From NCBI GenBank assembly GCA_022497155.1, contig MU385762.1:310001-374000 (forward strand): a stretch of 64,000 bases of DNA. The letters are read 5' to 3'. A program made the position numbers and the translations under genes. Below, piece after piece: positions 35,621-44,533 of this stretch. Each line of letters starts with the position of its first letter. Position 1 is the stretch's first letter. The DNA comes from Whalleya microplaca (lineage: Eukaryota; Ascomycota; Sordariomycetes; Xylariales; Xylariaceae). A model generated the notes under the pieces. It was not told the origin of the DNA. It saw only the letters and a program-made list of their open reading frames with translations, and did no database searches.

Positions 35621-37517
35621 CGTAACGTATGCAACGGCTGCATCGCCCTCGTTTCAGCAGGTCCGCCTCCGTGATTATCAGGAGGAATGTATTCAATCTG
35701 TCCTAAAGTCCTTAGAGAATGGACATAAGCGACTTGGTGTATCACTAGCAACCGGTGCTGGGAAAACCATCATTTTCACCCAGCTAATTGATCGGGTTAA
35801 GCCCATGTCAAAAGAGGCCAGCGGAACCCTGATCTTGGCCCATAGACGAGAACTTGTTGAACAAGCAGCTAGGCACTGCACCACTGCTTACCCTAACAAA
35901 ACTGTTGAGATAGAAATGGGCAACATGCATGCATCTGGCGCCGCAGACATCACCATTGCTAGTATACAGAGCATCACCTCGGGAGATCGCATCAGCAAGT
36001 TCAATCCTGGGCGGTTCAAGCTTGTGCTTGTCGACGAAGCGCACCACATTGTTGCCCCTGCATATCTGAGAACCTTGGAGCACTTTGGCCTTCATACAAA
36101 GCAGGAGGATTCTCCGGCTCTTGTTGGGGTATCTGCTACGTTCTCCCGTTTCGATGGACTGAGCCTGGGTACTGCAATCGATGAAATAGTGTACCACAAA
36201 GATTATGTCGACATGATAGGGGAGAAATGGCTTTCCGATGTCATCTTCACAACCGCCCACTCTACTGCCGATCTCACAATGGTCAAAAGCGGAAGCAACG
36301 GCGACTTTCAACCAGGCGAATTATCCAAAGCGGTGAACACGAACCAAGTGAATGAGATCACCGTCCGAAGCTGGCTGGCGAAAGCTTCTCAAAGGAAGTC
36401 GACACTTGTCTTCTGCGTAGATCTCGCCCATGTCGCCGGGCTGACAGCAGCTTTCCGACAACATGGGATCGATGCCAGATTCATCACAGGAGACACTCCA
36501 AAGCTCGAGAGGAGTGATCGCCTAGAGACTTTCAAGCGCGGGGAGTTTCCAGTTCTCGTCAACTGTGGTATCTTCACCGAAGGAACCGACATTCCAAACA
36601 TCGATTGCGTTGTTCTAGCCCGCCCGACTCGTTCACGCAACCTGCTAGTCCAAATGATAGGAAGAGGCATGCGTCTTCATCCAGATAAGACAAATTGCCA
36701 TATCATCGACATGGTATCCAGTTTGGAAAATGGTGTAGTAACAACCCCCACGCTTTTTGGTCTCGATCCCTCTGAGTTGGTCGATGAAGCATCAACGGAT
36801 GATTTGCGTGGCTTAAAGGAAAAGAACCTACAAGAGAGGAAAGAGGCCGAGGTTGAAAGGACTGAACAGGCTTTAGCGGCATCGCCAGGGGCTCCAAACG
36901 AGGAATTGAAAGGCAATATCACTTTTATCGAGTATGATTCCGTGCTCGACTTGGTTGCAGACACTTCTGGCGAGAGGCATATTCGCTCGATCAGCCAGAA
37001 CGCCTGGGTGCACACCCAACCGGATAAATACGTACTATCTGGTCCTAATGGAACGTTTATAAGATTAGAAAAAGAGGACGGCATGTTTGTAGCTTACGAG
37101 GTTAGGGCTCTTCCGGTCGGAGTATCAAAAAGAACAAAATCTCCCTTCGCTGCCCCGCGCCTTTTGCTTGAAGCGTCCACATTGTCTGACGCAGTGCACG
37201 GTGCCGACAAGTACGCATCTGAAAGGTTCCCTCGTACACTCATCTCAAGACATCAGCCCTGGCGGCGGGGTCCACCAACAGATGGTCAGCTGGAGTTCTT
37301 GAACAAATTTCGAGGAGAGGGCAACAAGCTAAAGCCAACTGATATCACTAAGGGGAAGGCTGCAGACATGATATCAAAAGTGCGACACGGGGCTCGAGGA
37401 CGCTTTAGAGCTCTTGAAGCTGATCAGCGCAGAAAGCAACGGCAGCAATTGGCACAGGAACAGAAAGAAGCCATGCGACTTCGAGAAAATGTTACTGTTG
37501 GGCCATTGTCTGCGTGA
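35526..37517 (+). CDS. IRC3: Mitochondrial ATP-dependent DNA helicase, Irc3-like (SF2)
   Basis: Single-exon 663-aa superfamily-2 helicase. The first ~40 residues (MLRLSTRWLFSTRSLQRL) lack acids and are Arg/Ser-rich, fitting a mitochondrial presequence. Motifs: Q-like RLRDYQEECI (about 47-56), Walker A LATGAGKT (74-81), motif Ia LILAHRRELVEQA, motif II VDEAHH (near 170), motif III SATFSR, and in the second RecA domain TEGTDIPNIDCVVLARPT and motif VI QMIGRGMRLHPDK (near 376). A long basic C-terminal extension follows. Yeast Irc3 is a branch-migrating helicase needed for mtDNA stability, and size and layout match. A DEAD/DEAH protein of another mitochondrial subgroup is less likely. Confidence 0.88.
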   Translation: MLRLSTRWLFSTRSLQRLTPKRPYPGFFSVTNVTYATAASPSFQQVRLRDYQEECIQSVLKSLENGHKRLGVSLATGAGKTIIFTQLIDRVKPMSKEASGTLILAHRRELVEQAARHCTTAYPNKTVEIEMGNMHASGAADITIASIQSITSGDRISKFNPGRFKLVLVDEAHHIVAPAYLRTLEHFGLHTKQEDSPALVGVSATFSRFDGLSLGTAIDEIVYHKDYVDMIGEKWLSDVIFTTAHSTADLTMVKSGSNGDFQPGELSKAVNTNQVNEITVRSWLAKASQRKSTLVFCVDLAHVAGLTAAFRQHGIDARFITGDTPKLERSDRLETFKRGEFPVLVNCGIFTEGTDIPNIDCVVLARPTRSRNLLVQMIGRGMRLHPDKTNCHIIDMVSSLENGVVTTPTLFGLDPSELVDEASTDDLRGLKEKNLQERKEAEVERTEQALAASPGAPNEELKGNITFIEYDSVLDLVADTSGERHIRSISQNAWVHTQPDKYVLSGPNGTFIRLEKEDGMFVAYEVRALPVGVSKRTKSPFAAPRLLLEASTLSDAVHGADKYASERFPRTLISRHQPWRRGPPTDGQLEFLNKFRGEGNKLKPTDITKGKAADMISKVRHGARGRFRALEADQRRKQRQQLAQEQKEAMRLRENVTVGPLSA

Positions 37518-37937
37518 GCGCATGAAAGCTAGTTGACTTCAAACGTGAATGACGGGATTGTTCTAGTCGAGTGCTGGAACTGATGGTTCGCCTGTTAATT
37601 GTTCGAGTGGTCCTTGAGGGCGAGATGAGAAACGAGTGAATTCGGCGTTACCTTCATTGACCAATGTTTGCGCACACAACAACACCCTTTCCAGTTTAGT
37701 ATCCAAACAATCCACATACCTTTAATCTGATAGTAGAGCTTCGATTGTCTCCATTCACCTTTCCCTGCACGTGCCTGACCCAAATTCGTGCTATTGTTTC
37801 TACCTACGTAAATATATCTACACCAGGACCAGATCACTAATCGGGATTCTCCCAGGGTGTCTTACGTTTGTGTTGTCACCATATTACATGTCATTGTTTG
37901 TTCTCTCTCCATCACAGGACCATCAGGCCAAGACGTC
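37518..37937. promoter_or_regulatory. Intergenic region with 5' leader of the next gene
   Basis: 420 bases between two plus-strand genes. The final part contains the 18-codon uORF described separately. A CATCACAG sequence at about 37910-37917 could be a splice acceptor if an upstream noncoding exon exists. Confidence 0.45.
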
Positions 37938-37941
37938 ATGA
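37888..37941 (+). promoter_or_regulatory. 18-codon uORF with ATGA stop/start overlap
   Basis: An ATG at 37888 opens a 17-residue peptide whose TGA (37939-37941) overlaps the downstream start ATG (37938) as ATGA. This is the arrangement used for termination-reinitiation coupling. The main start is a tandem ATGATG, giving two candidate initiators. The geometry is plain in the sequence; a regulatory effect is inference, and it fails if a splice acceptor at 37917 is used. Confidence 0.5.
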
Positions 37942-39497
37942 TGGCTACTCAAGACTGCCGTGGTGACGCGGGAGCGCACGTTCAGCACGTCCTTAGACCC
38001 CCTCCTTCATCCCATGTCCATCCAACCTCAACTACCGCCTCAGGCGAAGATTCCAGAGTCGGGAGTATGTCAGAGTCTCTACTCTCGGGTCCTCCACAGG
38101 GCCTATGGCCTGAGCCAATGGTTCTACCTCGCACTATAGACAAGTTGCCTGACAGGCCAGAGCGAGCCATGGCAACTACAACATACGCGGATGCGAGGAA
38201 TGCAGTACTTGAAGATCTATCCGGATGGACCAGATTCCCGCCTCCGCCTACCGAAGCGTTTGAAGCGATTCACCTCACGCAGTCCCCGTATATCGCCTCT
38301 ACCGAGAAACTACGCGACGTGGAGAAGATCACAGATGAGCATATCCAACAATCGACTGCTCTCCGTGCGTGGATTATTGAGAAAGAAAAGATTAGAAAAA
38401 ACCTCGGCATCATAGAGGAGGATTATACGAATGTCAGTCTTCTGAAGATCTACGAACGGATTGCGAAAGAAGCGCCAGATCATTATACTCGGACGTATGC
38501 CAAGATCCAGGCGGCAAACTTTGCGAGGGAGCTGCTGCCAGACCACGAGAAATACGTCGAAGAAGACCGGGCACTTACCACTGACATCGGTAGCACATAT
38601 GCCGACTTCCTAGATATCAAACGCTACGAGAAACACGCCTCACTACGTCGACAGCATTCCGAGACCTTAAAACAGCAACAGATACAGCCACAGCCCAAAC
38701 AGAAGGAGTCTAGGGCCGAGCAGTTGCTAGGAACTGCTGCACGACGTTCCTCCCCCGCCCTGCCAACAGATAGTAATCTCTACTTCGTCGGCGCGCCTCC
38801 AAAGCTGACCAAGAAGCCCTTCGACCAGGCCGTGGCCGCCGGTCTCGAAGAAAACGCAGGCGCAAAACGCCACCGGGGCTCATCGGGAACAGACACGCCG
38901 CCCATTACCTGGAGACCGTGGTGGGATGTCGACGTGCCGGACTGGTTCGAGGTGCTGGAGGAAGGGAAACAGGTCATCGAGAACCGGGACGTCCACACCC
39001 GCTACCGCGACCTACTCAACCTCATCAACCAGTTGACACACTCGATGGAAACGTGGGACGCGCGCGAGATGGCCAGAAAGCCGGAGTGGGACAAGCAGTG
39101 GCACGAGCCCGACCCCAGGTGGCCGTACACGAAGCGCCAGAAGCACGGCGGCTGGTGGAAGTGCCGGGGCGGCCCCGACGCGCCCAATATCGAACGCGCG
39201 TGTCTTCTGTGCCACTCGCAGCAGCAGCAGAATATGGCTTCGAAAGCAACTGCCAAGTTGAATCCTAGGGAGACGTATAATCGGATTTTCAAACTCATTT
39301 CGAATGCTATGGATGTTATCGGTCAAAGGGACAAGGAGATTGTCCTCGCACACATGTTCAAGTACGATCAAGAGGCTAAGGAGGAGGAGCTGCGGATGCG
39401 GGATTTGCACCGCGGCCTTGGAGAGCTTACTTTGCAGGACGTCCAGCAGACGTCGGGCTCCATGTCGGACCAAGATGACGGGTTCGTTATGGTCTAA
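37938..39497 (+). CDS. Hypothetical protein with C-terminal Trp/Cys-rich segment
   Basis: Single-exon 519-aa protein starting at the first ATG of an ATGATGG (37938). The N-terminal ~90 residues are disordered. Next is an alpha-helical, charged stretch (EKLRDVEKITDEHIQQSTALRAWIIEKEKIRKN through RTYAKIQAANFARELLPD). A Gln/Lys-rich linker follows (QQQIQPQPKQK). Then comes an aromatic block with WRPWWDVDVPDWFEVLEEG, DPRWPYTKRQKHGGWWKC and ERACLLCH, where two CxxC-like cysteines could bind a metal, though only three cysteines are near. The end is acidic (SDQDDGFVMV). I do not recognise a family. No membrane segment or signal peptide. Good coding character throughout. Confidence 0.72.
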   Translation: MMATQDCRGDAGAHVQHVLRPPPSSHVHPTSTTASGEDSRVGSMSESLLSGPPQGLWPEPMVLPRTIDKLPDRPERAMATTTYADARNAVLEDLSGWTRFPPPPTEAFEAIHLTQSPYIASTEKLRDVEKITDEHIQQSTALRAWIIEKEKIRKNLGIIEEDYTNVSLLKIYERIAKEAPDHYTRTYAKIQAANFARELLPDHEKYVEEDRALTTDIGSTYADFLDIKRYEKHASLRRQHSETLKQQQIQPQPKQKESRAEQLLGTAARRSSPALPTDSNLYFVGAPPKLTKKPFDQAVAAGLEENAGAKRHRGSSGTDTPPITWRPWWDVDVPDWFEVLEEGKQVIENRDVHTRYRDLLNLINQLTHSMETWDAREMARKPEWDKQWHEPDPRWPYTKRQKHGGWWKCRGGPDAPNIERACLLCHSQQQQNMASKATAKLNPRETYNRIFKLISNAMDVIGQRDKEIVLAHMFKYDQEAKEEELRMRDLHRGLGELTLQDVQQTSGSMSDQDDGFVMV

Positions 39498-40814
39498 ACA
39501 CGGTTTGAGATGTCGATAGGTGAGTCGTCTAGGGCGGTTCTAGTGCTGGTGGCCTTGCATAGGCTTTCCGGTCACGGGCAGATAACGAGCAGATATTGTA
39601 ATAGCAGCAGAATCGAGGCAGGGTGCCAAGCTGGAACAGTGTCTTCTGGAAAATTCTCTTCTGGGCTATGGACTGGCTGTCCCGCCTGCAAAGTTGTTAC
39701 CAAAATTGTCGTATAGGGGGATGGAAGGGATACGCGGATGTAAATGTTTTCGAGATACCCTGTGCTGATATTCACGAACCACTCTAGATAGGAACGCCTA
39801 AGAGAAGACTTTGTGATTTATCCAGTAGCAAATGCCTTTGCAATTATATATATTCTAGTGTCTTGTTTCTGGAACTCATTCGTAGCTTGAAATACCTTAT
39901 GTAATGTTAAAGACCTTGGAGTACAGACAGCAACGCCGCCGCCTAAGGTGAGCATATAAAAGTCCCCTAGATACTGTAGATAGACCGTAGCATATAAACT
40001 AGTACAACGCTGACCATTTATGCCCTGATACCCTTTTGGAAGATGGTGATTAAATCGTATACCAGCTAGCCCACACACTGTCATACCCTCTAAGAACTTG
40101 ATCGATCAATCTACTCCTTAGGTTAACACTGCTCCTGTATTATCCATGACAGGATCATAAGGTTTGGTGTATATCACAGTTACAGTGCTTGCAATGATCG
40201 TTTTAGGCGCTGCCATGATCACTCTAGTTGTTGTCACTTAGAATTATGTAAAGGTCTAAGATCTAATAAGATCTAAAGGATCTTTAGTAGCTTAAGAAAT
40301 CCCTATTTAAGTAAAAGAGCTCTCGGGACAACTATTACTCCGAGCTCCATTTGCTTACGCGTAAGGCGCTACCTAGGTATCATTAATACCCCTATCGTAA
40401 CAATGTATATATACTTGGATATCGTTGTTTCAAAGCCGAGCACTCCAAGGCAATAACCGCACCAGGCGTAGAATTATATTTTACAGAGAAGTAGTAGATT
40501 CCAGGTGATCGGCTACAGTAGCAGGATAATTAATAGCTATGGCATGTTATAATGTTACATTTTCGTTGCAGCTGAATGGCGGTTGCAAAGTAGGATAACT
40601 CACCCCGGCATCTGATTTGGGAGCCTCGTGGCTTTTCGATGAGAGCGAACTTCTTTGTGGGTGCCTGGTTGGTGTACAGATATCAGAAACACAAACGGAG
40701 TAGTAAGGCACTAAGCGTTGCCTGTCAATTACATGCCTTTTAATTAGAATGCTACTATATCTCAGAATCGCCGCGTCCAACCATCATAAAATCAAACCAG
40801 GAGCAGGGCAACTT

Positions 40815-41000
40815 GATGTCAAAAGTTAAATGAGAGCCAGATTCCTAGTCCAATGGCTGCAGCCATCGTTTCAAAGGAGTGATATCAACCACATTCCCTA
40901 TTCATCCGATGTCAAAAGTTAAATGAGAGCCAGATTCCTAGTCCAATGGCTGCAGCCATCGTTTCAAAGGAGTGATATCAACCACATTCCCTATTCATCC
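40815..41000. repeat. Perfect 93-bp tandem duplication
   Basis: 40815-40907 is repeated without any mismatch at 40908-41000, each copy starting GATGTCAAAAGTTAAATGAG and ending TTCATCC. Perfect identity means a recent duplication or an assembly duplication. Each copy contains the palindrome TGGCTGCAGCCA. Confidence 0.95.
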
Positions 41001-41255
41001 TCATTTGCCTTCTTAGAAATTGATATTGGTTCCAGCCATACAGCAGCCAAGGAGGCGTAGGTTAACCGAGTCTCAATAAGTCAAGCAAAATGCAATCCTC
41101 GGACTTAATCATAGACACATATTGCTACGACCATAGGACCTCTTAAGCCTCGCCTTGTCGTGACACGAAACATATGTGGTACACGTATATCTAAATCGAG
41201 GACCTCACGTTTTACTGCAGTGCCACATTGAATATTAAACTGCACTTTTTGTAGT

Positions 41256-41467
41256 ATCATAATCCTTCTGGGCTGATAAAACAACAAGGCGAAATCAATG
41301 CGAAGGGCTAATCTTACAAACCTTGTAGCTCGAGATGCCTATCACGTCTCAGTATATTGCATATTATGATGATCCTTCTGTGGTGATAAAACAACAAGGC
41401 GAAATCGATGCGTAGGACTGATCTGAAAAAATTTGTAGATCGAGATGTCTGTTATGTCTCAGTATAT
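41256..41467. repeat. Diverged tandem repeat, two ~102-bp units at 110-bp spacing
   Basis: Units 41256-41357 and 41366-41467 share long blocks (GATCCTTCTG, GTGATAAAACAACAAGGCG, GTCTCAGTATAT) with scattered substitutions. The second unit ends in the TATATAAAA sequence that could serve as the TATA box of the gene at 41646. Confidence 0.88.
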
Positions 41468-41471
41468 AAAA
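41463..41471 (+). promoter_or_regulatory. Possible TATA box of the 41646 gene
   Basis: TATATAAAA lies at the end of the second repeat unit, about 175 bases before the preferred ATG (41646) and 7 bases before an alternative in-frame ATG (41478). The spacing argues for transcription starting after 41478, and so for the 41646 start. Confidence 0.4.
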
Positions 41472-41645
41472 GGCTAGATGATAATTGACCAGATTCTTCT
41501 TCTACCTAAGCGTTACTCTTTTCCTGAACATCACTATTGCGTTCATTTTAAGAACCGAAGAAGGCATCCGCAAAACACCATAAGGCTATCGCAGGGAGAA
41601 TCCAAGCTTCGTCGTGCTACAAACACGAAGTCTGAAGTACACGTT

Positions 41646-43578
41646 ATGGAGAAGGCTAGAAAAAGGGAGAAACTACCGATTCTATTCGGGTTGTTTGTCT
41701 CGAATACTATCGCCACCTGTCTCACAGTACTGACATCGCGAAGTTGGGTTGGTCCGAGGTACATAGCGACCATGATTGCTCAGAGTCCGAGTGCAGTTGG
41801 CATTGTTGTCCAGATCATATCGCATATTCTTGGTCTCATTTTCGTACAAGCGTTGTGTGAGTGATTATCCGTGTGTCCTTGCACCTTCAAATTAACCAAT
41901 TGTAGGCATCACCTTGAATCTGACTGCCCGTCTTCGATTGGCAACTCATAGCCTAACACTCGAAAGCCTCAAGCTGATGAATGCCCTGTGTGGAAACAGA
42001 ATAGACTGGACAGTCAGGCACACTTATCTCGGGATCTCACTTTGCTTTATAACCCTCAATATGCTCCCAGCTGCTCTCTGGGCAGGTGCCATAACCCCCT
42101 CCCTAACTACCAGATCAGAAGAGTATTCTCTATGTGTGCCTCATTACTCGAACACGTTTGGGATTCGGGGTGCCACGCTTGACAACAGCAGCTATACCAC
42201 GGTCGATTCTCGCGGCACTTTCACATTCTTTCCCCAAACCAATCTGCCCGGGTACATTATAGATAATGCTCGTGATGCTATTAGCCCATCTGGTGACCAC
42301 AGTTCTCATGCAAAGCTGGATAAATCTGGTTACATTTATACGACTAGAAGCTTTGGGGTGGGCTCAGTAGCTGGATTGACCGACTCTTTCGTCACACCAG
42401 CAACGGCGTATCAATACCGTGAGACTGGGCTTAAAACATCAACTAGTTGCATTTATAATGACACATCTGCCGTCTACTTGGCAAAGTTCCAAATACCTGA
42501 TGACTGGAACTGGTCCGTTCAAATCTACAATTCACAAGGCTGGCTGCCTAACGGAGGTGCAACGACGAGTGCGGCCGCGGCCACGAATGATACAATGGCT
42601 TTCACTCTAGGTGCAGCCTCTGTGGGCTCTGTCGGCTATGTTGCACTGGCAGCGTACCCAATAGACGGAAATATCTCGAGAAGCAACTATGCTAGCCTAC
42701 ACAAGATACAATGCCAAGTCTTCTTCGACCCTTACGAATTTCTAGTAGCTGTTAACACAACCTCTAGATCAATCGCAGTTGTGCCGCAAACTCCAGCGCC
42801 GGCTTTTGACAGCAACACGGCACTCGCTGAAAACACAATAAATCGATTGAACAGCTTAGCCTCTATAGTAATTACAACGCAGTGGACATCCCTGCTAGGT
42901 GATTTATTCCAAAACAACGTCCAAAACGTAGCTCGACTTAAGGGCTCCAGCAATGCCACAACGTTTGAGGGGGTTGGTACTGCTATCGAGTCGATGCTCG
43001 ATAACATACTTCAAGCGACCTCGGCCGCCCAGCTCGTGGTACTTAACGACACACAAACAAGCACGGCCGAGATCCGGTCATTAAGCTTTATGTTGGGCAA
43101 TCCCATGTACACCTACGGGATTCTCTCGCTTAACATATTTGCTACCTTGATATACATTATCGAATTTATTCGAACCCGAGTATGGCGAGGTGCTCCCCGC
43201 TTCGACTTTATGGATATCAAAGCTGTCATTCTGAATGCTTTGGTTCCCGGCAACGACATCGTGAAGCAGGCAAGCAATCTCGATGACTCTGTACTCGGGA
43301 GTACCCAGGTGACTCTCGCGAGAAGTCAGGATGGTACTCTGCTGTCCTCGCTGAATGGGTCGACAGAACAAAGCTCCACCATCCGTCTATTCAATAAGAT
43401 ACGACGGAGCAAATCGACTTCATCGACAAGTGCATCGATTACCCCATCTATCTCGGAAAGAAACCATGGACAAGATCTGATACCTCATCTCGTTGATAGC
43501 CACGCACAAGCATTTAGACAATCTTCTACACAATATACTCGATCATCCCTGACACTCAACCAGAGACATTCTTGTTGA
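41646..43578 (+). CDS. Fungal integral membrane protein with large glycosylated extracellular domain
   Basis: 627 aa, join(41646..41856, 41906..43578). The 49-nt intron has donor GTGAGT and branch ATTAAC, in phase 1. Hydrophobic segments lie near residues 11-28, 38-70 (two close helices) and 107-130. A ~360-residue extracellular region with many N-x-S/T sites follows (NSS, NDT, NWS, NIS, NTT, NAT), containing a few cysteines. A last membrane helix comes at about 480-500 (YGILSLNIFATLIYIIEFI), then a Ser/Thr-rich cytosolic tail. The topology resembles fungal DUF3176-type proteins, but no diagnostic motif was found and the function is unknown. An in-frame ATG at 41478 would add 56 residues of unlikely sequence. 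Confidence 0.78.
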
Positions 43579-44533
43579 TTAGAGGACAACATCATATATC
43601 ATCTTTGCGAGTTAGCCATTAGTTAGAACATGGTACATTTCATATTATCTGACGATATTTAAGAAGTAATGAGGATTGAATTAACCTTGTTGAATAAGTA
43701 GCGAGAGGTACCTGTATCGTTCACCCGATTCCTTGTTGTTTCTTTCATTTGTATTTTGAAGTTTCGCAAGTCTACTTGGGAGTGACATGGGATTCCATTT
43801 TCTCACATATTTTCACTAGTCACTGACCTGTGCAACTGTAGAGAACGGAATGTTTTTTCAAAGTCTCGGATTACCACTCAATGTTTGTTAGCATAGGATA
43901 ACCATAGTTTCATAGAATCTCATCGACTATGTCGCAACAAGCTAAAAGTGAGGTTTGGTTTGAGTGACGTGTAGCAGGAGACCAGGCTGCCAGGGAAATA
44001 AATTGAATAGGTAGAATTTCCATTATGCATCTAACAAATATAAACGGTATCAAATTTCAATAAAGCGTTAGAGAGAATTGCCGAAGATCTGCCTTGGTGA
44101 CATGACAGAAGGGTATCTCGGATTTGTAACAGTGGCAAGGATTCCAGGTACATCCATGAGGTGCTCCAGGGCTGCTTTTTATATGTAAGATCGGCGTGGT
44201 CGGGCCGGGCTTTGCCGCTGGTGGTTAGCGTGGAAATCTGAAGGCAGCTTAGGTGATGATGTAGGCATTTTCTTCTGTTGAAATATGTCCAAGCTTCAAA
44301 TTCAATTACTAAGGCGAGGATTGAAGCTGCCTCCGGTGAGGCAATGGACATTTTCTTCTAGGGCCCACTGTCGTATATATCATTTTTTCACCATCTCTTC
44401 TCCCTCTTTTCTAATACACCAGTTGTGAGTTTCCTGCGTTCGCCGATTCGCATAGGTCGTCTCCTCCGGCCTCCGGTTATCGCCTCCTCGAAATTTTTTT
44501 TCCTGGCGGCAAGCTCTCGCAAAGCTTTCGACC
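43579..44533. other. Intergenic region
   Basis: 3' flank of the membrane-protein gene and promoter of LON. A 106-aa minus-strand ORF (44031-44351) has an ATG but no family-like sequence, and is not accepted. The 44370-44420 stretch is a pyrimidine-rich leader. Confidence 0.5.

Larger units (their letters stand above)
39498..41645. other. AT-rich intergenic region with two tandem duplications
   Basis: 2.1 kb without a believable gene. It contains a perfect 93-bp tandem duplication and a diverged ~110-bp one, listed separately. The stretch at 40200-40330 is very AT-rich with repeated AGATCTAA words and may be decayed repeat DNA. Confidence 0.6.

Noticed and set aside
44031..44351. 106-codon minus-strand ORF before LON
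   Set aside because: ATG start, but no homology-like pattern and overlaps expected promoter sequence.
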